Assembly (NCBI GenBank): GCA_947598485.1 | Contig: CANQFJ010000012.1 | Location: 1-43,628 of the forward strand | DNA length: 43,628 bases | Reading direction: 5' to 3' | From: an uncultured Bacilli bacterium | GTDB taxonomy: Bacteria > Bacillota_I > Bacilli_A > RF39 > UBA660 | Shown: in pieces, positions 33,279 through 41,394 of the stretch | Numbering within the stretch: position 1 is the stretch's first letter | How the letters are laid out: each line of letters starts with the position of its first letter | Position numbers and translations under genes: made by a program | The notes under the pieces: model-generated | Seen by the model: only the letters and a program-made list of their open reading frames with translations | Database searches by the model: none | What the model was told of the DNA's origin: nothing

Positions 33279-34259
33279 ATGATAATTAAAGGTGCAATTT
33301 GTGTTGTTACATCAGTATTTTTCGTCATAATAAATACAATAATATTATTCTTAAAACCCCAATTTTCTTATGCTAAAAATGATCAGGAAAATTTTTGTGT
33401 TTATTTTCAAAAATGGGTTGGAACCCTATTATATATGGGTACCATTATTGTCAGTTTATTATGTATTTATTTTTCAGTTGAACTTAGTTTATATGTATCT
33501 TATTCTTTTTTAGTAATTGAATGTATCCTTTTAGTGGCATATGCTTTGTGCAAGTACAAATGTGTTACCGTAAATGGTGATAATATAAAAGTAGAAAGAT
33601 TATTTAAAAAAGAATTAAATACAACTTTTAGTGCCATTGAAAGAGTAACGTATATTCCTAATGCTAAACTGGTATTTAAACTAAAGAAAAAAGAACAATT
33701 TGATGTATCTTTTAATTCAGAAAATTTTCGAAGATTATATCGAACCCTTTTAAAGCATGATTTGAAATTTAAAACGGGTAGAATTCCTGAAGACGAAAAT
33801 CATGTTTATATAGCTAAATATAATATAACTATTGATTTTCCTAAAACGATGTTTAGGGAATATTACCAAAATGATACTTATTTAAAAAATAGTAAATATT
33901 TATTTTCAGCACGTAGTTTAGAAAAACATGAATATCTTGAAGGCTATTCTAAAGAAAGCCCTTTAAGTATTAAAGAATTTTGTGAACTTATTAAAAAAGA
34001 CATGAATCATGATGGCTTTAAGTATAGTAAATCGACGGAAGCAAAATTTGATGGTTTAGATTTTTTAGTTTTAAAAAGTATTGGTAAGAAAGATGATAGT
34101 ATCGCAAGACTTGCTTATATTTATCACTCTAATGAAGAGTACTTTGTTATGTATGCCGATATTCTGACTAAAGATGAAGAAAGCTTTAACAAAAAGATGA
34201 GTAACTCTATACGTAAATCTTTATATGAAGATGGTAAGTCAAGACTTGCAAGAATATAG
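33279..34259 (+). CDS. Membrane protein with PH-like domain
   Basis: The protein has 326 residues. Three hydrophobic helices lie in the first 90 residues. A short PH-like beta region follows (about 95-155: KCVTVNGDNIKVERLFKK, IERVTYIPNAKLVFKL), and then a soluble C-terminal half with mixed helix and strand. I do not recognise a named family. AAAGGAG is upstream. The helix pair followed by VTVNGDNIKV-like strands is what leads me to a bacterial PH-type membrane protein. Confidence 0.6.
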   Translation: MIIKGAICVVTSVFFVIINTIILFLKPQFSYAKNDQENFCVYFQKWVGTLLYMGTIIVSLLCIYFSVELSLYVSYSFLVIECILLVAYALCKYKCVTVNGDNIKVERLFKKELNTTFSAIERVTYIPNAKLVFKLKKKEQFDVSFNSENFRRLYRTLLKHDLKFKTGRIPEDENHVYIAKYNITIDFPKTMFREYYQNDTYLKNSKYLFSARSLEKHEYLEGYSKESPLSIKEFCELIKKDMNHDGFKYSKSTEAKFDGLDFLVLKSIGKKDDSIARLAYIYHSNEEYFVMYADILTKDEESFNKKMSNSIRKSLYEDGKSRLARI

Positions 34260-34285
34260 GATATTTTAGGGCATTTCTACTTGAT

Positions 34286-34311
34286 AATTTTATCTTATTT
34301 ATGATAAAATT
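34286..34311 (+). promoter_or_regulatory. Inverted repeat in promoter of surface protein gene
   Basis: AATTTTATC and GATAAAATT form a perfect 9-bp inverted repeat spaced by 8 bp. It overlaps a TTGATA (34281-34286) and lies just before TATAAT (34314-34319), so it could be an operator or a short terminator of the upstream gene. Confidence 0.4.
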
Positions 34312-34335
34312 AATATAATAGAAAGGAGTAAGAAC

Positions 34336-35199
34336 ATGAAAGGATTAAAAGCTGTATTATGTTTAGTTGTAGCTGCTGTAGTTTCAATGGTTATGGCTGT
34401 AACTGTAAATGCTGCAGAAAAAATCAATGTAAGAGTAATTGATACTCAAAATAATACTGACTTTAGTTATGTAATTGAAGCTGGTATGACTTTAAATGAA
34501 CTTAAAGAAGAAAGCTATGCAAGCGCATTAAAAAAGGTTATCGATGACACAACTCATACAACATATCTTGCACTTATTGATGTTGCAACAGGCAGAGAAG
34601 TTGATTTAGATGAAAAACTTACTGCTGATATAACTATTAAAGCTATAAGTGAAGCTGATACAATCAAGATAACTGTTGCTAATACTGGAAACTCTTTTAC
34701 TGGTATTACAGCTGGTATGACAATAAAGAACTTTGCTAAGCAAAGTTATGCAAGCCAAGTTGCTGGCTTAATGACTGATGATTTTGCTATGTTTGTTGAT
34801 GCTAAAACTGGTGAAGAAATTGATCTTGATGAACCACTTTATGTAGATACAACTATTAAAGCAATTTATTATATTACAGTTACTATTGATGACACAGAGC
34901 ATAAAGTATTAGAAACTGCTACTTTAGAGGACTTATATGAATTTGTCGAAGAAAAAGAAGGCTATGAGTTCACAGGCTTAGTTGATGAAGAAGGAAATGC
35001 TGTAACAGATGATGATGTAGTTGATAAAGCTGTATTTAAAACTACATACAAGAGTCTTGTTTCAGAAGTAACTCCAGATCCTACACCTGAAGCTCCTAAT
35101 ACTTTAGATAACATTATGGCTTATGTAGTTGTTGGTTTAACATCTACTTTTGGTTTATTAGCATTAGGCTATTCAATTAAAAGAAAATTAAATAGCTAA
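34336..35199 (+). CDS. Secreted modular surface protein with C-terminal anchor (1)
   Basis: The protein has 287 residues. It has a signal peptide (about 1-27, ending NAA-EK). Two related repeats of about 65-70 residues follow (about 29-99 and 103-165), sharing AGMT, SYAS and DLDE...DTTIKAI. Then comes a domain also found in the protein at 39647 (KEGYEFTGLVDEEGNAVTD and DDVVDKAVFKTTYKSL). The tail is PNTLDNIM, a hydrophobic stretch and SIKRKLNS. This end recurs in two other proteins here and has the form of a cell-wall sorting signal or membrane anchor. GAAAGGAG is the ribosome site. Confidence 0.85.
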   Translation: MKGLKAVLCLVVAAVVSMVMAVTVNAAEKINVRVIDTQNNTDFSYVIEAGMTLNELKEESYASALKKVIDDTTHTTYLALIDVATGREVDLDEKLTADITIKAISEADTIKITVANTGNSFTGITAGMTIKNFAKQSYASQVAGLMTDDFAMFVDAKTGEEIDLDEPLYVDTTIKAIYYITVTIDDTEHKVLETATLEDLYEFVEEKEGYEFTGLVDEEGNAVTDDDVVDKAVFKTTYKSLVSEVTPDPTPEAPNTLDNIMAYVVVGLTSTFGLLALGYSIKRKLNS

Positions 35200-35219
35200 A
35201 TATTAATAACATAAGTTTT

Positions 35220-35257
35220 AAACCCTAATTGAGTTTTATACTCGATTAGGGTTTTAT
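35220..35257 (+). terminator. Terminator of surface protein gene 1
   Basis: A 14-bp stem (AAACCCTAATTGAG/CTCGATTAGGGTTT, one G-T pair) with a 7-nt loop ending in a short T-run. Confidence 0.85.
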
Positions 35258-35331
35258 ATTTATACCATAATAGATTTGGCTTTTGTGTTATAATGATAAA
35301 GAATGTTAATAGCTAGAAAGTCGGTGAATTT

Positions 35332-36084
35332 ATGGATATAAGTAAAATAAAAAAAGAATTAATTAAACAAAAAAAGTCTAAATTCGAGGGCAATATTTAT
35401 CATTATTCCCAAATAACTTATGCTTATAATTCAAATAAAATCGAAGGCAGTAGATTAACCAGTGAGCAAACGGAAGCAATATTTGATACATCTTCTTTTA
35501 TTCCTAAAAGTGATGATTTAATTAAATTGGATGATTTAATAGAGGTAAAAAATCACTTTAAGCTATTTGATTATATATTAGATCATGTAGATGAATTATT
35601 AACTAAAGATATGATAATTGAAATGAATAAGATATTAAAAAGAAATACTAGTGATGAGGATGATCCTCGATATAATGTCGGAGGATTTAAAGTTGTTCCA
35701 AACATTATAGGTGTTGTTAGTGTAATTGATACTACGGCACCAGAGAATGTGGAAAAAGAGATTGATGAATTATTAAAAGCATATAATTCTAAGATTAATA
35801 TCTCTTTAGAGGATATTGTTGATTTTCACTTTAAATTTGAAAGAATTCATCCTTTTGGCGATGGAAATGGGCGTATAGGAAGAATAATAATGTTTAAAGA
35901 ATGTTTAAGAAATAATATTATGCCCTTCATTGTATTAGATATTGATAAGCCTTATTATATGCGAGGCTTAAAAGAATATAAGAATGATCAAATGTTTTTA
36001 ATTGATACAATAAAACATGAACAAGACTTATATGAACAAATCTGTGAAAAATTATTAAATTTTGAAGTTAAAGAAAATGATTAG
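35332..36084 (+). CDS. Fic-domain protein (AMPylator), probably self-inhibited
   Basis: The protein has 250 residues. The Fic motif HPFGDGNGRIGR begins at His173 with all catalytic residues present. An N-terminal helix has SNKIEG (34-39), which fits the inhibitory motif (S/T)xxxE(G/N) that blocks ATP binding in self-inhibited Fic proteins. In known members Fic moves AMP from ATP onto a hydroxyl side chain of a target protein; the target here is unknown. No antitoxin gene is next to it, which agrees with built-in inhibition. A TATAAT lies at 35289-35294. The ATG start has GGTGAA upstream. Confidence 0.92.
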   Translation: MDISKIKKELIKQKKSKFEGNIYHYSQITYAYNSNKIEGSRLTSEQTEAIFDTSSFIPKSDDLIKLDDLIEVKNHFKLFDYILDHVDELLTKDMIIEMNKILKRNTSDEDDPRYNVGGFKVVPNIIGVVSVIDTTAPENVEKEIDELLKAYNSKINISLEDIVDFHFKFERIHPFGDGNGRIGRIIMFKECLRNNIMPFIVLDIDKPYYMRGLKEYKNDQMFLIDTIKHEQDLYEQICEKLLNFEVKEND

Positions 36085-36133
36085 CAAAATTATCTTATAA
36101 TAGGTTAAACTTATTATTCAAGGTGTAATTTTG

Positions 36134-36697
36134 CTATCTTTTTTTATATATAAAGCGATTGGTTCCCGAATAAGCTAGCTCTGCTATTATATTAGCTATT
36201 TCATCGACGCTTTTATCAAAATCATTTAGTATCCAATAATTAATAATCCCTAAGGCTCCATTAAAAATATAACTTGCAGCATATTCTACATCTTCATCAG
36301 ATAAATTAGGAATGTCTTTTTGCCATTTAGCTTTACATTTTTCATATGCTATGGTCATAATATCATTTAGAAAGTATATGGTGTTATTATTGGTATAAAA
36401 TAAAACTTTAGCTAAATCTTTATTTTTGGTAAATGCTAAAAGCAAATCTCGAGCAAATGTTGCAACAGTATAGTCACAATCATTAGCAGAGGCCATTTTT
36501 AGCTCGTTTACGAACTCTTCTTGGATTTTATCGAGTAAATCATAAACATCCAAATAATAACGGTAAAAAGTAGCTCTATTGATATCTGCCTTTTCACATA
36601 TTTCACTAACCGTTATTTTTTTTATGTCTTTTGTTTCTAATAAATCTAAAAAAGTATCTTTAATTACTTTCTGAGTATATTTAGTTCTTCGGTCCAT
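36134..36697 (-). CDS. TetR-family transcriptional regulator
   Basis: The protein has 187 residues. The N-terminal DNA-binding part reads YTQKVIKDTFLDLLETKDI, KITVSEICEKADINRATFYRYY and DVYDLLDKI, a clear TetR helix-turn-helix. The C-terminal ligand domain is helical and typical of AcrR-like members (TetR_C). The start is ATG 36697 with AAAGGA upstream; the open frame to 36748 has no ribosome site. It is divergent from an acyl ligase gene, and a perfect inverted repeat overlaps that gene's promoter, so it most likely represses it with acyl-CoA or a fatty acid as signal. Confidence 0.93.
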   Translation of the reverse strand: MDRRTKYTQKVIKDTFLDLLETKDIKKITVSEICEKADINRATFYRYYLDVYDLLDKIQEEFVNELKMASANDCDYTVATFARDLLLAFTKNKDLAKVLFYTNNNTIYFLNDIMTIAYEKCKAKWQKDIPNLSDEDVEYAASYIFNGALGIINYWILNDFDKSVDEIANIIAELAYSGTNRFIYKKR

Positions 36698-36767
36698 ATT
36701 TAATCCTTTATTAAACAGTCTGATATCAATTTGTTTAATATCTAACAATTTTAACTTTTATTGCTGA

Positions 36768-36796
36768 TTGAATGACTGCTTACTCCATTATATAAT
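36768..36796 (+). promoter_or_regulatory. Promoter of acyl ligase gene 2
   Basis: TTGAAT (36768-36773) and TATAAT (36791-36796) are spaced by exactly 17 bp. Confidence 0.8.
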
Positions 36797-36824
36797 ACAT
36801 TTGTAATTTGTGCAACAAATGTAT
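36795..36824. promoter_or_regulatory. Probable TetR operator
   Basis: ATACATTTGT (36795-36804) and ACAAATGTAT (36815-36824) form a perfect 10-bp inverted repeat with a 10-nt spacer. It covers the end of the -10 box and the transcription start, so a bound repressor would stop initiation. Confidence 0.75.
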
Positions 36825-36840
36825 AAAAAGGAGAATGATT

Positions 36841-38565
36841 ATGAAATCACTTACAAATATATTTAGAAAAGCTAAGAAAGAATCTTTATGGCATAAATAT
36901 TATCCTAAAGATAAAGACAATATAGTGGTACCCAATATATCTATTTATGAATATCTTGACTCCGAAGTTAAAAACAGAAATAGTATTGCCATAAATTATT
37001 TTAATTACAAGATATCCTATAGTGATCTTTTCAGGGAAATTGATATATGTGCTAAATCTCTTCGTAGCCAAGGCATAAGACCTGGTGATGTTGTAACAAT
37101 ATGTATGCCTAATACTCCTGAAGCGGTAATAAGTTTTTATGCTGTTAATAAAATCGGAGCTATAGCTAATATGATTCACCCTTTATCCGCGGAAGAAGAG
37201 ATTAAACAATCTTTAATCAGTACTAAAAGTGTTTTAGTTATAACCATTAATTTAGCCTATGATAAGATGAAAAATATATTAAGCCAAACTGCTGTTTACA
37301 AAGTAGTAATTGTCTCAGCCTCAGATTCAATGCCCAAGCTACTTAAAATAGGCTATAACCTTACCCAAGGAAGAAAAATAGCCACCCCAAGGAAAAATGA
37401 AGAATTTATCTATTGGCATGAATTCATGGAAAAGGGCAAGAAATATTATGAAGATGTTTTAGTTAAAACAACTAAAGATCAAGATGCGGTTATTCTTCAT
37501 AGTGGAGGTACAACGGGAACCCCAAAGAATATTGTTTTAACCAATGGTAATGTTAATGCTGTTGTTGAGCAAGTTAAGATAATGGTTCCTAATATTACCA
37601 TAGATGATAAAATGTTATCTATTTTGCCTTTGTTTCACTGTTTTGGCCTTGTAGTGTGTGTTCATTGTCCTCTTTCTTTAAATGCTACGGCTATCTTAAT
37701 TCCCCAATTTGATGCTAAACGTTTTGATAAATTATTAGTAAAATATAATCCTACAGTTCTCCCTGGAGTTCCAACTTTATTTGAAGCTTTAGTTACTAAT
37801 AGTCATATGAATAATGTTAGTCTTAAAAATCTTAAATATGTTATATCGGGAGGCGATACTTTGCCACCTGCCAAAAATGAAATGGTTAATAAGTTTTTAC
37901 AAGAACATGGTTGTAATACTCATGTTATCCAAGGTTATGGCATGACCGAAACTACGGGACCGGTTACTTTAAGTGCGTTGGGAGCCGATGTATCAGGAAG
38001 TGTTGGGATTCCTTTACCCGGAAATAATGTTAAGATAATTGATGTTGATACTAAAGAAGAGTGTGAAATAGGTAAAACAGGCGAAATCTGTATAAGTGGT
38101 CCTACGGTTATGAAAGGATATCTTGATAATGTTAAAGAAACTAATGAAATGTTAGCTAAAGATAAAGAGGGCAATATCTGGATTCATACTGGTGATTTAG
38201 GTTATATTAATGAAGATGGAATTCTTTTCTTTGCTCAAAGACTTAAAAGAATGCTTATTGTATCAGGCTATAATGTCTATCCTTCACATATTGAAGATGT
38301 TTTATTAAAGCATCCTTATGTCTTAAACTGTGGGGTAATTGGTGTACCACATCCCTATAAAGTACAAGTTCCTAAAGCTTATATTGTTTTAAGCCCTGAG
38401 ATTAAAGACTGTGCTAAAGTAAGAAATGAAATTAAAGAATATTGTGAAAAAAATTTAGCTAAATATATGCTTCCCAAAGAATATGTATATAGAGAGTCAC
38501 TTCCTAAAACGATGATTGGTAAAGTTAACTATCGGGAACTGGAAGAAGAAAATAAGACTAACTAA
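36841..38565 (+). CDS. AMP-dependent acyl ligase (paralogue 2)
   Basis: The enzyme has 574 residues and is a clear paralogue of the ligase at 3817 (shared VCMPNTPEA-like segment, GAIANMIHPLSAEEE, HSGGTTGTPK, GYGMTETTGP, HTGDLGYINEDG, RLKRMLIVSGYNVYPSHIE and a C-terminal GKVNYREL with the catalytic Lys). It activates a carboxylic acid to its acyl-AMP and then to a thioester. The start ATG 36841 has AAAAGGAG at 7-8 nt; upstream in-frame codons lie in the operator. It is probably under the divergent TetR. In contrast to the first ligase locus, no acyltransferase gene follows. Confidence 0.9.
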   Translation: MKSLTNIFRKAKKESLWHKYYPKDKDNIVVPNISIYEYLDSEVKNRNSIAINYFNYKISYSDLFREIDICAKSLRSQGIRPGDVVTICMPNTPEAVISFYAVNKIGAIANMIHPLSAEEEIKQSLISTKSVLVITINLAYDKMKNILSQTAVYKVVIVSASDSMPKLLKIGYNLTQGRKIATPRKNEEFIYWHEFMEKGKKYYEDVLVKTTKDQDAVILHSGGTTGTPKNIVLTNGNVNAVVEQVKIMVPNITIDDKMLSILPLFHCFGLVVCVHCPLSLNATAILIPQFDAKRFDKLLVKYNPTVLPGVPTLFEALVTNSHMNNVSLKNLKYVISGGDTLPPAKNEMVNKFLQEHGCNTHVIQGYGMTETTGPVTLSALGADVSGSVGIPLPGNNVKIIDVDTKEECEIGKTGEICISGPTVMKGYLDNVKETNEMLAKDKEGNIWIHTGDLGYINEDGILFFAQRLKRMLIVSGYNVYPSHIEDVLLKHPYVLNCGVIGVPHPYKVQVPKAYIVLSPEIKDCAKVRNEIKEYCEKNLAKYMLPKEYVYRESLPKTMIGKVNYRELEEENKTN

Positions 38566-38581
38566 TTAATAAGGATTTTAA

Positions 38582-38624
38582 ATACCTCATATACTATATT
38601 GACTATTATTAGTCATGGAGGTAT
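38582..38624 (+). promoter_or_regulatory. Hairpin that covers the ribosome site
   Basis: ATACCTC-AT (38582-38590) pairs with AT-G-GAGGTAT (38615-38624), including the GGAGGT ribosome site of the next gene. An inner stem GACTA/TAGTC (38601-38605 and 38610-38614) stabilises it. The paired form would close the start of the gene at 38625. Confidence 0.5.
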
Positions 38625-39455
38625 ATGAAATTTTTATTATTTCCTAAAAGAACATATTTTTTAACTCAAGCTTATGGTCCACTTTCTTATTCTCATCAAG
38701 GTAGATTTGCAATTGATGTATCCGCAGCCGGCGGAGGCTCAAGAGCAGTATATGCACCCTTTGATGGCTATGTAGGCCAAGTTTACGTAAGTCCATCAGA
38801 AGCATATACTATATGGCTTGTTTCAAGTGAAAAAGTATTATGTGCCGACAATAAACCATATTATGTTGTAATGCAAATAACTCATCCTGTTGAGATAGCT
38901 AATTTTAAAGTAGGTGATACTTTTAAACAAAAAGATTTTCTTATGAATGATGGAAGTACAGGTTTTGCTACGGGTGAACATATTGATATAGAAATAGCCC
39001 TATATGATCGTAAAGAAGATATTAAGACCGGTTTTTATCAAACTAGTTATGGTACCTTTGGTTTAGTAAATGCGGTAGCTCCTACTAAGTATTTAGTTTT
39101 ATCAAATGATACTAAAGTATTAAATGATGTATACGATGGAATAAAATATCCTATTAAGACAGAAAGTGAAGTTATTAATATTGAATATAATACAGGTGTT
39201 TATAGGACCCTAGATAATATTAGAGTTAGAACCGGTCCAGGAGTTAATTATCCCCAAAAAAGAGTAAAAGCTTTAACAGCTGATGGCAAGAAAAATGCTA
39301 CAAGCACTAATCCTGATGCATTAGCCTACTATAAAAAAGGAACTTTGTTTGATGCTATAGAAATATTTATTATGGATGATGAAGTATGGGCTAAAACTTA
39401 CAGTGGATTTGTTAATATAATTTATAAAAATGAAGTAAATTGTGAAAAAGTTTAA
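38625..39455 (+). CDS. M23-like peptidase with SH3 domain (endolysin-like)
   Basis: The protein has 276 residues with no signal peptide. The N-terminal half looks like an M23/LytM fold: SHQGRFAIDVSAAGG (about 26-40), VYAPFDGYVGQVYV and ATGEHIDIEIALYD. The second zinc motif HxH of active M23 enzymes appears here as HID, so catalysis is doubtful. The C-terminal part (about 185-270) is an SH3b domain (YRTLDNIRVRTGPGVNYP), usual for binding cell wall. The combination resembles phage or cell-wall hydrolases, but no phage genes surround it. Its ribosome site is inside a hairpin. Confidence 0.7.
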   Translation: MKFLLFPKRTYFLTQAYGPLSYSHQGRFAIDVSAAGGGSRAVYAPFDGYVGQVYVSPSEAYTIWLVSSEKVLCADNKPYYVVMQITHPVEIANFKVGDTFKQKDFLMNDGSTGFATGEHIDIEIALYDRKEDIKTGFYQTSYGTFGLVNAVAPTKYLVLSNDTKVLNDVYDGIKYPIKTESEVINIEYNTGVYRTLDNIRVRTGPGVNYPQKRVKALTADGKKNATSTNPDALAYYKKGTLFDAIEIFIMDDEVWAKTYSGFVNIIYKNEVNCEKV

Positions 39456-39463
39456 CTTTTTTT

Positions 39464-39497
39464 AAAGTCATTTCTTTTGTAAAGAAATGGCTTTTTT
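39464..39497 (+). terminator. Terminator before phase-variable surface locus
   Basis: A 14-bp stem (AAAGTCATTTCTTT/AAAGAAATGGCTTT, one G-T pair) with loop TGT and a T-run. Confidence 0.9.
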
Positions 39498-39535
39498 ATG
39501 ACTGTTTACATAGGTAAAATAGAGCCCAAAACCCC

Positions 39536-39566
39536 TTGACAATATATATATATATATATATATAAT
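39536..39566 (+). promoter_or_regulatory. Promoter with (TA)11 spacer (surface gene 2)
   Basis: A perfect TTGACA (39536-39541) and a perfect TATAAT (39561-39566) enclose a 19-bp spacer made of (TA)n; the TA tract runs 39543-39564 (11 units). Gain or loss of one unit would change the spacing to 21 or 17 bp and so the promoter strength. A 5' leader of about 75 nt with two GGAGG-like sites follows (39582-39592 and about 39631-39637). Confidence 0.9.
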
Positions 39567-39646
39567 GGACTTATAAAATAAAGGAAGGAGGATATTTTCC
39601 AAACAAATATTTTAATCAAATATTTTAAGAAAGGGAGATTGATAAT

Positions 39647-41176
39647 ATGAAGAAAATAATTTTTACATTTATAACAGTATTAACTGCATTATTTTTAGTA
39701 CCAAATGTAATTAGCGCAGAAAGCGTTGCTGAGCCATCTGTAAGTTTAACACCTAATAAATCAATTAATAAGGACAGTGAAGTAACTCTTGAAGTTGATT
39801 ATGGAAGTGAAGTAACATCAATGTATTTTGATGTTGAAAAATTAGGATTCTGTACTTTATTTGATTGTAAAGATATTGTAGAACATCCTAGAGACCATAT
39901 AACAATAGATGGAAATGATATAGATGTACATGAAAAAGCAGTAAGTGTGGCTAGAGAAAGCGGTACTAATAATTTGCAAATTAGCATTTCAGATACTTAT
40001 GGTAGTACTAAATTTAAAACTGTTCAAATTAAAACTAAAGCAACAAGTAATGTAACAAGAACAACTATAAATGTTTTAAATATAAGAAAGATTAATTGGC
40101 CTCAAGTCCAAGTTAAATCTGCTTCAGTAAAGATAGAGGATGTATTTAACTTCAATTTAGAAAATAATGGAGAAAAAGTAAATTTATCTATACCTAGATG
40201 GACAACATTAAAAGAGATATTAGATAATAAATACTATGCAAATGTTGAAGAAGTAAAAAGCATAAATGAAGTAATAAATAATGAAAAATTTGCTAAATTC
40301 ATTAATACAGAAACTGGGGAAGACTATAATACAGCTGATACAATTGATTCTGATATTACAGTTAAAGCGGTTTATTACATTAGTATAACTATCGACGGAA
40401 AAAAATATGATGATATTCTTGATAATAGCAAGCTAGCTGATCTATATGAACTTGTTCCGGAAAAAGAAGGATATAAGTTTACGGGATTAGTTAAGGAAGA
40501 CGGAAAAGCTGCAACTGATGCTGATGTAGTTGATAATGCCGTATTTAAAGCTACATACAGAAGTCTTCTTGCAGGAATAACTCCTGAAATCCCTAGTGAG
40601 GATAATGTTGTAACAACTGATTCTGGAACATATGATGTATTACAAGAATCATTACTTAATACTACTGATGAAACATTAAAAAATTTAATTGAAGACAATG
40701 ATGTAATTGTTACTCTTGAGGCTAAAGATACTACAGTAACAGATAATGAAAAGAAAAAATTTGCTGATGCTTTACCAAACGCAACAATATCTAAATACTT
40801 AGATATTAGTGTTTTAGTAAAATCTGGAAATGAAACATATAATTTACATGAATTAGATGAAGAAATAACTCTTACAGTTAAAATACCTAAAGATTTACCT
40901 GAATTAAAAGAAGGGTATACAAGAGTATATTACATTTTAAGAGAACATGATGGTAAAGTTGAAAGACTTGAAACATTATTATCTGAAGATGGAACAGAAT
41001 TAAGCTTTGCTACTGATAAATTCTCTACTTATGCACTTGCATATGAAGATCAAGCAAATGCTGGAACTAATCCTGATACATTAGATAATATTGCTAGTTA
41101 TTTAATGATAAGTGCTATTGCATGTACTGGTTTAGTAGCCTTAGGCTATTCAATTAAAAAGAAACTTGAAAATTAG
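39647..41176 (+). CDS. Secreted modular surface protein with C-terminal anchor (2)
   Basis: The protein has 509 residues. The signal peptide is about 1-24 (ends ISA-ES). Residues 25-165 form a first domain with a possible disulfide pair (FCTLFDC), beta-rich and not assignable with certainty. Residues 170-315 carry the repeat and domain also found in the protein at 34336 (KEGYKFTGLVKEDGKAATD and DADVVDNAVFKATYRSL). The last 160 residues (VTLEAKDTTVTDNEKKKFA to the end) are almost the same as in the protein at 41395. The anchor is NPDTLDNIASYLMI, then a hydrophobic stretch and SIKKKLEN. Expression is probably phase variable through the TA tract upstream. Confidence 0.88.
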   Translation: MKKIIFTFITVLTALFLVPNVISAESVAEPSVSLTPNKSINKDSEVTLEVDYGSEVTSMYFDVEKLGFCTLFDCKDIVEHPRDHITIDGNDIDVHEKAVSVARESGTNNLQISISDTYGSTKFKTVQIKTKATSNVTRTTINVLNIRKINWPQVQVKSASVKIEDVFNFNLENNGEKVNLSIPRWTTLKEILDNKYYANVEEVKSINEVINNEKFAKFINTETGEDYNTADTIDSDITVKAVYYISITIDGKKYDDILDNSKLADLYELVPEKEGYKFTGLVKEDGKAATDADVVDNAVFKATYRSLLAGITPEIPSEDNVVTTDSGTYDVLQESLLNTTDETLKNLIEDNDVIVTLEAKDTTVTDNEKKKFADALPNATISKYLDISVLVKSGNETYNLHELDEEITLTVKIPKDLPELKEGYTRVYYILREHDGKVERLETLLSEDGTELSFATDKFSTYALAYEDQANAGTNPDTLDNIASYLMISAIACTGLVALGYSIKKKLEN

Positions 41177-41203
41177 ATTTTTTATCCTTTTCCTTTTATT
41201 TAA

Positions 41204-41233
41204 CCCATTTCTTATTAAGAGATGGGATTTTTT
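41204..41233 (+). terminator. Terminator of surface gene 2
   Basis: A 10-bp stem (CCCATTTCTT/AAGAGATGGG, one G-T pair) with a 3-nt loop and T-run. The sequence before it (ATCCTTTTCCTTTTATTT) is repeated after the next gene. Confidence 0.85.
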
Positions 41234-41293
41234 ATTTCAAAAATTTTATGCTTTTTGACTAATAGCAACAGTAGAAATAACTTCAAAAACCCC

Positions 41294-41324
41294 TTGACAA
41301 TATATATATATATATATATATAAT
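41294..41324 (+). promoter_or_regulatory. Promoter with (TA)11 spacer (surface gene 3)
   Basis: TTGACA (41294-41299) and TATAAT (41319-41324) enclose a 19-bp spacer of (TA)n, 11 units from 41301 to 41322. The region from CCCCTTGAC to GGAAGGAGGA is identical to that at 39532-39592. The leader after it contains a small hairpin (AATTGTT/AAACAATT) and a second ribosome site. Confidence 0.9.
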
Positions 41325-41394
41325 GGACTTATAAAATAAAGGAAGGAGGACAAATTGTTAGAACAAACAATTTTAAGAAAGGAAGAATGAAGTT

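Noticed and set aside
38625-39455. A prophage remnant
   Set aside because: Only one endolysin-like gene is present. No capsid, tail, integrase or holin gene surrounds it.
39543-39564. The TA tract as simple low-complexity sequence
   Set aside because: It lies exactly between perfect -35 and -10 boxes and the same unit count is kept in the second copy at 41301-41322.
41341-41389. A short leader peptide (TTG start after GGAGGA) in the 5' leader of surface gene 3
   Set aside because: No such frame exists in the otherwise similar leader of surface gene 2, so it is probably not a gene.
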